DNA of 12,056 bases from assembly GCA_021791235.1 (NCBI GenBank), contig JAJYXA010000457.1, forward strand, positions 1 through 12,056. The letters run 5' to 3'. The DNA is from Pseudomonadota bacterium. GTDB lineage: Bacteria > Pseudomonadota > Gammaproteobacteria > Burkholderiales > Thiobacillaceae. How positions within the stretch are numbered: position 1 is the first letter of the stretch; each line of letters starts with the position of its first letter. Shown in pieces: positions 1-6,540 of this stretch. The notes under the pieces were generated by a model. That model saw only the letters and a list, made by a program, of their open reading frames with translations, was not told where the DNA came from and ran no database searches. Made by a program: the position numbers and the translations under genes.

Positions 1-756
1 GCGCAGCAGCAGCTGGATGCCGCGGTCCTCGATGTCCATGATGTTCTCGAACACGAACATCTCGTCCATGATCTTCTGCGCCATGTCGGGGTCGTAGCTC
101 TTCAGGTAGTCCATGGCGGACTGCTCGTTGTCGCCGCTCATGAAGTTGAGGATGTCGGCCGCCGCGCGGGTGCCGCCCATCGGCTGCTTCTTCAGCACGT
201 CGCTGCCGGACAGCAGCTTGGTCAGCACGTCGTTGAGTTCGCGCAGGGCGGCCGGCTGCACGCCGGAGAGCGTGGCGATGCGCAGCAGCACGTCGTTGCG
301 CAGGCGTTCGGTGAAGCAGCCCAGCACCTCGCAGGCCTGGTCGCGCTCCAGATGCACCAGGATGGTCGCGATGGTCTGCGGGTGTTCGTTGTGGATGAGG
401 TCGGCCACCGATTCGGCGTCCATCCACTTCAGGCTTTCGATCCCGCTGGCATCGCCGCCGCCGCCGAGGATGCGGTTGAGCAGCGAGTTGGCCTTGTCGT
501 CGCCCAGCGCCTTCTTCAGCACGCTGCGGATGTAGTCGTCCGAGTCCAGTCCCAGCGAGGAATTCTGGTCGGCCACGTTGTTGAAGTCATGCAGCACGCT
601 CTCGACCTCTTCCTGCGGAATGGCCTTCATGCTGGTCATCGCTTCGCCCAGCTTCTGCACTTCGCGCGGCCCCAGATATTTCATGACTTCCGCCGCGCCT
701 TCCTCGCCCAGCGCGAGCATCAGGATTGCGCCTTTGGTGATGCCGTTTTCACTCAT
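1..756 (-). CDS. fliG: Flagellar motor switch protein FliG, 3'-truncated by window edge
   Basis: FliG forms the upper part of the cytoplasmic C-ring. It links the FliF MS-ring to the FliM/FliN switch and provides the torque surface facing the stator. The 252 visible residues start MSENGITKGAILMLALGEE, the FliF-binding N-domain. The middle domain carries the conserved EHPQT motif at residues 124-128, followed by IATILVHL. The linker region shows GGTRAAADILNFM around residue 194, and the fragment ends in FENIMDIEDRGIQLLLR. The family is usually about 330-340 residues, so most of the C-terminal torque domain, including its charged helix, lies beyond the left edge and cannot be checked. The ATG at 756 overlaps the fliF stop by 8 nt (ATGAGTGA), which implies translational coupling; no strong Shine-Dalgarno precedes it. 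fliHIJK would be expected further left. Confidence 0.97.
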   Translation of the reverse strand, partial: MSENGITKGAILMLALGEEGAAEVMKYLGPREVQKLGEAMTSMKAIPQEEVESVLHDFNNVADQNSSLGLDSDDYIRSVLKKALGDDKANSLLNRILGGGGDASGIESLKWMDAESVADLIHNEHPQTIATILVHLERDQACEVLGCFTERLRNDVLLRIATLSGVQPAALRELNDVLTKLLSGSDVLKKQPMGGTRAAADILNFMSGDNEQSAMDYLKSYDPDMAQKIMDEMFVFENIMDIEDRGIQLLLR

Positions 757-2383
757 GGCTGCCTACCCAGGTTTTGACGATGTTGGCGACGACGCGCGGA
801 TCCTCGCTGGCCAGCTTCTGGGCCCGCGTGAGATTTTCCTGGTAGTTGCGCTGGCCGGGGAGCGCAATCATTTCTCCATGGGTACCGTGCTGCAGGTGCG
901 CATGCTGGTCAGGCGCGGGCAGTGCGGGCATCTCGGAGAGCTTCTTCAGCAACGGCTTGGCGGCCTTCAGATACAGAATGACGAGCGCTATGGCCATCAG
1001 CAGGTACTTGCCCGTTTGCATGCCCAGTTCGATGGTCTCGGGCTGCTTCCACATCGGCACGTCGGGAATGGTTTCCGGTGTCTCGCTCGCGAAGGGGCTG
1101 TTCACCACGTTGAGGGTGTCGCCCCGCTCCTGGTTGTAGCCCATGGCTTCCTTGACCAGGTTGGTGATCTGGGCGGTCTCGGCCGCGCTCAGCGGCTTCA
1201 TCGCGACCTTGCCGGATTTGTCGACGGTCTTCCTGTAGTTGACGACCACGGCCACCGACAGGCGCTTCAGGCCGCCGCCCGCCTTCTGCACGTACTGGAT
1301 GGTCTTGTCGACCTCATAGTTGACGGTGGAATCCTTGTGCGTGGTGGTGGTCGGTGCGGCCGGCACGGCGGCGGCAGGGGGTTTCTGCCCGGGGGCCGTG
1401 ATCGGTGCGGTGGCGGGTGCCGGCGGCTGGTTGGTGAGCGCGCCCGGTACGCCGGCCGGATTGGCCGAGCCGTTCATCGACTCGCTGGTTTGCTGGCTGC
1501 GGATGGCCATGGCATCGGCCGTCTGGTTCGGCTTGTAGGATTCGACCGCCTGTTCGCTGTGCGAGAAATCCATGTCGGCCGTCGCTTCGGCACGCACGTT
1601 GTCGGGGCCGACGATGGGGCTGATGATGGATTCGATCCGCTTGACGACGTTCTGCTGGTAATCCTGCACGTACTTGATCTGGCTCGGATCCATGCCGTTG
1701 GCGCTGGCCGCCCTGGCCGTATCGGTCAGCAGGTTGCCGTTCTGGTCGACGACGGTCACATTCTTCGGCGACAGTTCGGGGACGCTGCTGGCGATCAGGT
1801 GCACGATGGCGCTCACCTGCTGGGCATCCAGCACGCGGCCGGGATGCAGGTTGAGCAGCACCGAGGCGGTGGGCTGTTTCTGCTCGGAGACGAAGACCGA
1901 GTCCTTGGGCATGGCCAGGTGCACGCGCGCGGCCTGCACCGCGGAGAGGGATTCGATCGAACGGGCCAGCTCGCCTTCCATGGCACGCTGGAAATTGACC
2001 TGCTCGAGAAACTGGGAAGCCCCCAGCTTCTGGTTTTCCATCAGTTCGAAACCGACGTTGCCGCCTTTGGGCAGCCCCTGCGCAGCCAGTTTCAGGCGTG
2101 CGTCGTGGACGCGGTCGGCAGGCACCATGAGGGCGATGCCGCCTTCGGCATATTTGTAGGGGATGTTCATTTTCTCGAGCTGGGCGACAATCTCGCCGCC
2201 ATCCCGATCGTTGAAGTTCGAGAACAGCACGCGATAATCGGGCTGCCGTCCCCACATCCAGACGGCCGCCATGACCGCGATCACCGCGGCCACGCCCAGC
2301 ATCAGCATGATTTTTCGTCCACCGGCTGTCCGCGTGAAGTCCATGACGTTGGCCGGAACCACCATTTCACCTGCACCCGCCAT
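749..2383 (-). CDS. fliF: Flagellar MS-ring protein FliF
   Basis: FliF is the inner-membrane protein whose copies form the MS-ring, the base on which rod, export gate and C-ring assemble. The 544-residue product has an N-terminal membrane segment at about residues 25-44. A YscJ/FliF-type ring-building region follows from about 48 (DYRVLFSNFNDRDGGEIV; later ARVHLAMP). A Pro/Ala-rich stretch lies at about 309-345 within the periplasmic part, and a second membrane segment at about 459-475. The cytoplasmic tail ends in NYQENLTRAQKLASEDPRVV, the region that binds FliG. The length is normal for the family. The start at 2383 is the first in-frame ATG and has only a weak GGGGGC-like ribosome site; Met7 and Met14 are alternatives. 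It is first in the operon with fliG and diverges from fliE. A long plus-strand open frame covers this gene, but it is a GC-rich antisense shadow. Confidence 0.97.
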   Translation of the reverse strand: MAGAGEMVVPANVMDFTRTAGGRKIMLMLGVAAVIAVMAAVWMWGRQPDYRVLFSNFNDRDGGEIVAQLEKMNIPYKYAEGGIALMVPADRVHDARLKLAAQGLPKGGNVGFELMENQKLGASQFLEQVNFQRAMEGELARSIESLSAVQAARVHLAMPKDSVFVSEQKQPTASVLLNLHPGRVLDAQQVSAIVHLIASSVPELSPKNVTVVDQNGNLLTDTARAASANGMDPSQIKYVQDYQQNVVKRIESIISPIVGPDNVRAEATADMDFSHSEQAVESYKPNQTADAMAIRSQQTSESMNGSANPAGVPGALTNQPPAPATAPITAPGQKPPAAAVPAAPTTTTHKDSTVNYEVDKTIQYVQKAGGGLKRLSVAVVVNYRKTVDKSGKVAMKPLSAAETAQITNLVKEAMGYNQERGDTLNVVNSPFASETPETIPDVPMWKQPETIELGMQTGKYLLMAIALVILYLKAAKPLLKKLSEMPALPAPDQHAHLQHGTHGEMIALPGQRNYQENLTRAQKLASEDPRVVANIVKTWVGSHE

Positions 2384-2610
2384 TATCTTGCCCCCATTGT
2401 GCTGGCGTCATGGGGCGCCTGGATTCTGATTGCCATGTTCACTCGTGTTGTCCCATGAGGATTTCTCTGTGTGATGGAATTATCGGCAGCGCCCGGTATT
2501 TCAATCGGGGGAATAGAAGCCGGTTTCGGGCGCTTATTGCGCTTATGGCTTGCCGCCGGCCTGATAAGGTGGGCACGTGGAAAACCGCCTGAGCAGGCAA
2601 GGAGGACACG
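2384..2610. promoter_or_regulatory. Divergent fliF / fliE promoter region
   Basis: This 227-bp spacer separates the fliF and fliE start codons and must carry promoters in both directions. Three candidates are visible. Towards fliF there is an exact GCCGATAA box at 2480-2487 (annotated separately). Two sigma-54-like GG-N10-GC arrangements overlap around 2541-2560. Towards fliE, GG is at 2547-2548 and GC at 2559-2560, about 50 nt before the ATG. Towards fliF, on the minus strand, the -24 box reads CGGCAAG and the -12 GC is at 2541-2542. Both sigma-54 matches are partial (the -12 TTGC is missing), so the sigma factor is undecided. A strong AAGGAGG at 2599-2605 serves fliE. Confidence 0.5.
2480..2487 (-). 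promoter_or_regulatory. Possible -10 element upstream of fliF
   Basis: The minus strand reads GCCGATAA, identical to the sigma-28 (FliA) -10 consensus. It runs on into GATAAT, which is also close to a sigma-70 -10. It lies about 97 nt upstream of the fliF ATG. The expected sigma-28 -35 position, 11 nt further upstream, reads GATTGAAA and is a poor match. A sigma-70 -35 at 16-18 nt is also unconvincing. The -10 match is seen directly; promoter activity is inference. Confidence 0.3.
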
Positions 2611-2970
2611 ATGAGCGTAGGCATGATCGATACCAGCAGGATCGAGGCGATGGTGGCGCAACTGAAGGCGGCCGCGGCCCGGGCCACCCCTGCGGGCGCC
2701 AATCCCATAAGCGACAGCGGTCTGCAGGCCAAACCGGCCTCGGGCGCGGTCGATTTCCAGTCGGCCCTGAAATCCTCGCTCGACCAGGTCAACCAGAGCC
2801 AGCTGCAGTCGCAGAAGCTGGCCGAGCGCTTCGAGATGGGGGACAGTACTGTCAGCCTCTCCGACGCGATGATTTCCCTGCAGAAATCCAGTATCGCCTT
2901 CCAGCAGACCGTTCAGGTACGCAACAAGCTGGTGTCCGCGTATCAGGAAATCATGAACATGGCCATCTAA
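2611..2970 (+). CDS. fliE: Flagellar hook-basal body protein FliE
   Basis: FliE is the small export substrate that joins the MS-ring to the proximal rod and is the first axial protein assembled. The 119-residue product has the expected form: a variable, Ala-rich N-terminus, then VDFQSALKSSLDQVNQ from about residue 47. The conserved helical C-terminus follows, with the motifs SLSDAMISLQKSSIAFQQTV and VRNKLVSAYQEIMNM. There is no signal peptide, as expected for a type III export substrate. The ATG at 2611 follows an excellent AAGGAGG ribosome site five bases upstream, which fixes the start. This is the only plus-strand gene in the window. It diverges from fliF, converges with cheV, and is apparently monocistronic, the arrangement also known from enteric bacteria. 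Confidence 0.96.
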   Translation: MSVGMIDTSRIEAMVAQLKAAAARATPAGANPISDSGLQAKPASGAVDFQSALKSSLDQVNQSQLQSQKLAERFEMGDSTVSLSDAMISLQKSSIAFQQTVQVRNKLVSAYQEIMNMAI

Positions 2971-2971
2971 A

Positions 2972-2997
2972 GAGCGCTCCCGCGTTGCGGGCGCTTC
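2972..2997 (+). terminator. Hairpin after fliE, possible terminator
   Basis: Immediately after the fliE stop, AGCGC (2973-2977) can pair with GCGCT (2991-2995) and CCGC (2980-2983) with GCGG (2987-2990), with a 3-nt GTT loop and a 2-nt bulge. The stem is GC-rich but no run of T follows; instead the sequence passes directly into the CAAG heptad array. It could act as a terminator or a 3'-end stabiliser. Confidence 0.4.
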
Positions 2998-3059
2998 AAG
3001 ACGCAAGAATCAAGGTGCAAGCAAAGACGACCTACTTGTAACTTGCATCTTGTACCTTG
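2997..3059. repeat. Inverted array of CAAG heptads between convergent genes
   Basis: Four direct 7-nt units of the form CAAGNNN (starting at 2997, 3004, 3011 and 3018) are followed by a 7-nt spacer (3025-3031). Four units of the mirror form NNNCTTG follow (starting at 3032, 3039, 3046 and 3053). The whole block is exactly 63 nt, nine heptads. Several pairing registers are possible. CAAGGTGCAAG at 3011-3021 can pair over 11 bp, with one G-U each time, either with 3042-3052 or with 3049-3059. In the first register, CAAG at 3004-3007 also pairs with 3056-3059. The array ends 4 nt short of the cheV stop codon. Its function is unknown; a bidirectional terminator, a repeat-type intergenic element or a phased protein-binding site are possible. 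Confidence 0.8.
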
Positions 3060-3063
3060 GGTC

Positions 3064-4023
3064 TCAATGCACGGTCTTCAGCGCTTGGCGCAGTGCATTC
3101 GCCAAGTCCTCGGCGACAAATTTCGCGACATAGGCATCCGCGCCCACCTTCCTGATGTGCGCCTCGTTGGTCGAGCCGGTCAGGGAGGAGTGGATCACCA
3201 CGGGGATCGAGGCAAATCGCGGATCCTGCTTGATGTTGCGGGTCAAGGTAAAGCCATCCATTTCGGGCATTTCCAGGTCGGTCAGCACCAGGGCGATCCG
3301 GTCCTGCACGGTTTTCCCCTCGTCCTGTGCCTTGGTGGAAATGGCCTGCAGCTGGTCCCAGGCTTCTTTTCCGGTTTTGCACATGATGTAGGGCAGGCCC
3401 ATGGCCTCGAGTCCCTGCTCGATCATGGTGCGCGCGATCAGCGAATCGTCCGCAGCCAGGATGGCCGTACCGGGCTTGATGTCGACGTGGGGCCCCACGT
3501 TGTCGGGCGAGGTGTCCTGCTCGTTCGGCGGCATGACCTGGCGCAGGATTGTTTCCACGTCCAGCACCTGGGCCAGGCGCTCGCTGTTGTCGCCGTCCAG
3601 GCGGGCGATGCTGGTCACCATCCCGCTGGCACCGTTGCCCTCGGCAGACAGTACCTGGCGCCAGTCGAGGCGCACGATATCCTCGACCGATTCGACGGCA
3701 AAGGCCTGCGTGCTGCGGGCATACTCGGTGATCAACAGGATGTTCAGCCCGGTACGGGGGGTGCAACCCGCCACGGCCGGCAGGTCGATGACCGGCAGGA
3801 TCTGGCCGCGCAGGTCGACCACGCCCATCATGTTCGGGGGCGACCCGGCGACCGCCGTGATGACCGGCATGGGGATGATTTCGCGGATCTTGAATACATT
3901 GATGCCGAACAGTTCGCTGCGCTCGAGATTGGGGTCGTCGCCCAGACGAAACAGCAGCAGTTCCAGCTTGTTGGAGCTGGTCAGATTGGTCCGTTCGTCA
4001 ATTTCCTGCTGGATCGTTTGCAT
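3064..4023 (-). CDS. cheV: Chemotaxis adaptor CheV (CheW domain plus receiver domain)
   Basis: CheV couples chemoreceptors to the CheA kinase like CheW, and carries a receiver domain thought to modulate signalling or adaptation. The 319-residue product has a CheW-like domain at about residues 18-165 (LELLLFRL, FGINVFKIREII, MMGVVDLRGQILPVIDL). The receiver follows at about 185-315, with the acidic pair D192/D193 in AADDS, the probable phospho-acceptor D249 in LTDLEMPEMDG, S279/S280 in HSSLTG, and K301. All receiver residues needed for phosphorylation appear present. The ATG at 4023 has a clear AAGGAGA ribosome site. It lies 41 bp downstream of the PilZ gene in the same direction, and could be the last gene of the late flagellar unit or have its own promoter. 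It converges with fliE. Confidence 0.95.
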   Translation of the reverse strand: MQTIQQEIDERTNLTSSNKLELLLFRLGDDPNLERSELFGINVFKIREIIPMPVITAVAGSPPNMMGVVDLRGQILPVIDLPAVAGCTPRTGLNILLITEYARSTQAFAVESVEDIVRLDWRQVLSAEGNGASGMVTSIARLDGDNSERLAQVLDVETILRQVMPPNEQDTSPDNVGPHVDIKPGTAILAADDSLIARTMIEQGLEAMGLPYIMCKTGKEAWDQLQAISTKAQDEGKTVQDRIALVLTDLEMPEMDGFTLTRNIKQDPRFASIPVVIHSSLTGSTNEAHIRKVGADAYVAKFVAEDLANALRQALKTVH

Positions 4024-4064
4024 GGCGGGGTCTCCTTGAATCTTTATAGGTGTGGTCGCGCGTC

Positions 4065-4823
4065 TCAGAGGCTGTTTCGCCGTGCACGCTCGATATCCAT
4101 GACAAAACGCTGCAACTTGGCCGCCATGTCGTTGGGCAAATTAACGAATTTGCAGCCCAGGCGGGTCTGAAAGGCGCCGTTGTGCAGGCGTATCTGGGCC
4201 GAATTGCGCACCTCGAGGGCGGTCACGATCGCGTCCGTATCGGGCAGCAGCAGTTTGCAGCCGGGCAGCGTCCGGCCGGTCTCGGTGCCGAGGCGTCCGC
4301 CGGTCTCGGCAATCGCCACGCCGCCGCAGCCGATGTCCACGATATGCGTGGTAATCGGGTCGCCGCCGTCCTCGGACGGTACGATGCACTTGATCGGATT
4401 GGCGATGGGCAGCGGCACCCTGAAATGCTCGCGCCGCTGCAGGCGAATCATCGACTTGGGCAGGGCGATGCGCAGCGCGGGCATTTTCTCATACTCGCAC
4501 AAGGTCACCGGGCCGGTCGCAAAGGTGATGGTGACGCCGTCGAGCTGGGTGACGAACTCCGCGCCCTTGCCCGACAGCAGTTCATGGTTGAGTGCGTCGC
4601 CGCGGGCACTGTCGAGGATCAGGATGTTCTGGGTCTCGTTTACGCCGAGCACCGACGTGACGATGATCTGCCGGCTGCCCGGCAGATCGAGGTTGACCAG
4701 CAGCTTGCGTTTCTGGATCGCGCGCAGCAGGAAGACAATCTCCGTGCGCGAGTGCAGGGTATAACGCGCCAGCAGCGCGTCGTGTTCGGCAGCATTGGGG
4801 CCGTTTTGCGGGGAAGAATGCAT
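4065..4823 (-). CDS. ycgR: YcgR/FlgZ-type PilZ protein, c-di-GMP-responsive flagellar brake
   Basis: YcgR-type proteins bind c-di-GMP through a C-terminal PilZ domain and then contact the flagellar motor to slow or bias rotation. The 252-residue length is usual for the family. An N-terminal YcgR_N-like beta domain covers about residues 20-120. The PilZ domain starts at about 125 with RLQRREHFRVPLP, containing the R131-xxx-R135 arginine pair that grips c-di-GMP. The second motif is at 163-168, D-I-G-C-G-G, where the common D/N-x-S-x-x-G has Gly in place of Ser. The domain continues to LGCKFVNLP at about 222-230. The start lies 5 bp after the stop of the upstream FlhB-tail gene and lacks a strong ribosome site, so coupling is likely. 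The symbol is by family resemblance; flgZ is an alternative name. Confidence 0.87.
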   Translation of the reverse strand: MHSSPQNGPNAAEHDALLARYTLHSRTEIVFLLRAIQKRKLLVNLDLPGSRQIIVTSVLGVNETQNILILDSARGDALNHELLSGKGAEFVTQLDGVTITFATGPVTLCEYEKMPALRIALPKSMIRLQRREHFRVPLPIANPIKCIVPSEDGGDPITTHIVDIGCGGVAIAETGGRLGTETGRTLPGCKLLLPDTDAIVTALEVRNSAQIRLHNGAFQTRLGCKFVNLPNDMAAKLQRFVMDIERARRNSL

Positions 4824-4828
4824 CGGGA

Positions 4829-5122
4829 TCAGGTTTTATTGTTGGGTAGCGCCGGTTTGTCGGATTCTTCCAGGTGGTAGAGCCAGGCCAGCAATTCGGC
4901 CACCGCAATATACAACTGCGGCGGGATGTGGCTGTCGAGATCGATCTGCATCAACAGCGCCAGCAACTCGCGCGATTCGTGAACGTACACGCCCGACGCG
5001 CGGGCTTTTTCGATGATGCTGTCGGCCAGGATCCCGCGCCCCTTGGCCACCACGCGCGGCGCCGCATCGCCACTGCGGTAGGCGAGCGCGGCGGCGGCCC
5101 GTTGCTTGTCAGGCGCCGGCAT
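4829..5122 (-). CDS. Stand-alone FlhB C-terminal-like protein (export switch homologue)
   Basis: This 97-residue protein matches only the cytoplasmic tail of FlhB, the type III export-gate subunit that changes substrate specificity from hook to filament. Recognisable segments are AALAYRSGDAAPRVVAKGRG, then HESRELLALLMQIDLDSHIP and PPQLYIAVAELLAWLYHLEE. Full FlhB is around 350-380 residues with four membrane helices; none is present here. The NPTH autocleavage motif, expected just before the first segment, is absent: the N-terminus is MPAPDKQRAA. The start at 5122 overlaps the end of the FliK-like gene by 14 nt; a longer frame reaching to 5260 has no family similarity in its added part. Similar FlhB-tail proteins (FlhX/YlqH type) are known elsewhere and some can partly stand in for the FlhB tail. 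The role here is inferred. Confidence 0.85.
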   Translation of the reverse strand: MPAPDKQRAAAALAYRSGDAAPRVVAKGRGILADSIIEKARASGVYVHESRELLALLMQIDLDSHIPPQLYIAVAELLAWLYHLEESDKPALPNNKT

Positions 5123-6185
5123 CGTGCTGCACCGTGAGGCTCTGGAGCGCGCAGCCCGCCGTGGCCAGCCGCTTGGCCAGCTGGCCCTGGTTTTGCTGCA
5201 GCAGGGCCTCGACGCCAGGCTGTTCCGGAACCATCCGGATACTGAATGCCTGCCGCGCATCGAGCTTGATATGCACGGTCAGGGTGCCGAGTTGCGGCAG
5301 GCTCAGCTTGAGCCGGGATTCCCATCCCGTCGCGGCGTCGTGCGCGGCGCCGCCATTCGCATGGCCCGGCTCTGCGTCGTTTTCCTGGCGTAGCTGCCAC
5401 TCCAGCGGCTGGCCCGGCCATACTTCCCCGCGCCAGACGAATTGCGGCGATTCCAGCACCTGCAACTGCTGCGACAGCAGGGCATGCATGGGATTGAGCG
5501 GCGGTTTCTCCCCGGTGGGCTCGGCGGCGCTGGGCAGGGCCAGCGCAGTGGCAGGGGGGGCTGCGGCGCGTGCGGAATCTGTTGCGGCGTGCCGGTTTTG
5601 CGGCTCCTGCATCAGGCCATCCAGACTATCCTGTCCGACTACCCAGTCGGCCAGATGGGATTCATAGAACAGGCCGCTGCGGACCACGGCGGTGCGTAGC
5701 GCCAGCGCCAGCTCGGCAGGCTGCGTGACGGGCTGGTCGAGCAGAGGGGCAGGCGGTGTCAGGGTGGGTAGAATGCGTTCGGGCACGCGCTGCATGATGT
5801 CGCTCAGCATGCGTGCGGTCTGGCTCAACTGCGGCCCCCCGCTGGCGGCGGCCTCGGGCGTTTCGAGCAGAAACACCGGTTGCGGCATGTGGCCGGCAAA
5901 GCGCAGGCGCAGGGTGTCGCCGGGCGCCGTCTGCTGCGGCAGGCGCATCGCAACGGTCTGTCCCTCGATTTCAACCAGCGAAATGCCCTTGGTCAGGCTC
6001 TTCACCAGGCCGGTCAGCGTCTGCCCGATGCTCAGGTGTTCGAATACCGCGGCCGGTGCAGCCTGGTCGCGTTCGGTGGCGTTCAGTACCGGCTGTACGG
6101 GCACCAGCCCGGACAGCGGGCGGCCCGAGGTGCCCGGCGTGAGCGGGACATCCAGGATGCGGGCCAGATACTGAACCGGGACCAT
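5109..6185 (-). CDS. fliK: FliK-like flagellar hook-length control protein
   Basis: The C-terminal part, about residues 286-354 (RLKLSLPQLGTLTVHIKLDA, then VEALLQQNQGQLAKRLATAG), fits the flagellar hook-length control (Flg_hook) domain, which contacts FlhB to trigger the substrate switch. The 358-residue protein also has a beta-rich region at about 50-110 (TLTGLVKSLTKGISLVEIEG, GDTLRLRFAG) and a low-complexity, Ala/Pro-rich middle at about 195-230. Canonical fliK usually sits after fliJ in the fliFGHIJ operon, which is off the left edge. This copy may therefore be a second, specialised FliK-type protein, and the symbol is given by domain only. The ATG at 6185 lies 12 bp after the fliT stop with no obvious ribosome site. 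It overlaps the FlhB-tail gene by 14 nt, which links the two functionally. Confidence 0.82.
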   Translation of the reverse strand: MVPVQYLARILDVPLTPGTSGRPLSGLVPVQPVLNATERDQAAPAAVFEHLSIGQTLTGLVKSLTKGISLVEIEGQTVAMRLPQQTAPGDTLRLRFAGHMPQPVFLLETPEAAASGGPQLSQTARMLSDIMQRVPERILPTLTPPAPLLDQPVTQPAELALALRTAVVRSGLFYESHLADWVVGQDSLDGLMQEPQNRHAATDSARAAAPPATALALPSAAEPTGEKPPLNPMHALLSQQLQVLESPQFVWRGEVWPGQPLEWQLRQENDAEPGHANGGAAHDAATGWESRLKLSLPQLGTLTVHIKLDARQAFSIRMVPEQPGVEALLQQNQGQLAKRLATAGCALQSLTVQHDAGA

Positions 6186-6197
6186 GGGAAACGGGCA

Positions 6198-6527
6198 TCA
6201 GGCCCGCTGTGCTCCGTAAGCCTCGACGCTGCGCTGGCCGGTGCGCATGATGTGCAGTCGCTGCTCAAGTTCGTGCAGGCGCGGCTCGGTCAGCGCGCGA
6301 ATCTGGGCGTCGTTCTGCAGAATGGTGCGGATGATCGCGATCTTGGCGCGCTGCTCGTTCTCGTTCATCTTCACCGGTGCGGCCTGCATCAGGTTGCCGA
6401 CGTGGCCCTGGCAGCGCTGCTCCAGCGCGGCCAGGTGATCCCATTCGCCCTGGCGGGCAGCGTTCAGCATGGTGCCGGTGAGTTCGGAGAGCGATTCGTA
6501 GGTGGCGAGCATTTCGTTGCTGGTCAT
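6198..6527 (-). CDS. fliT: FliT-like flagellar export chaperone
   Basis: This is a small, largely helical, 109-residue protein beginning MTSNEMLATYESLSELTGTM. The family's usual length and helical build, and its place directly after fliS, fit FliT, the export chaperone that holds the FliD cap protein and, in enterics, also restrains FlhDC. Helical segments cover about residues 3-50, 55-75 and 80-100 (IIRTILQNDAQIRALTEPRL). FliT is poorly conserved in sequence, so position carries much of the call. The frame stays open upstream to 6614, but those 29 residues are Pro-rich and overlap fliS. The start at 6527, with GGAG a few bases before it and 13 bp after the fliS stop, is preferred. Confidence 0.75.
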   Translation of the reverse strand: MTSNEMLATYESLSELTGTMLNAARQGEWDHLAALEQRCQGHVGNLMQAAPVKMNENEQRAKIAIIRTILQNDAQIRALTEPRLHELEQRLHIMRTGQRSVEAYGAQRA

Positions 6528-6540
6528 GAGAGGCTCCGGT

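Noticed and set aside
578..2458. Long plus-strand open frame of 626 codons over fliF
   Set aside because: It is antisense to a clear fliF and its translation is low-complexity, rich in Gly/Arg/His/Val with no family similarity; this is typical of GC-rich shadow frames.
4030..4045. TATAAAGATT upstream of cheV as a promoter
   Set aside because: There is no -35 partner at proper spacing, and a sigma-28 -10 would fall on the start codon; the AT-rich patch alone is not enough.
3043..4170. Plus-strand open frame of 375 codons over cheV
   Set aside because: It is a shadow of cheV, with an unnatural composition and no ribosome site or motif.
4829..5260. Longer version of the FlhB-tail gene starting at 5260
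   Set aside because: The extra 46 residues are Arg/Ser-rich frame-shifted fliK sequence, and similarity to FlhB begins only after the Met at 5122.
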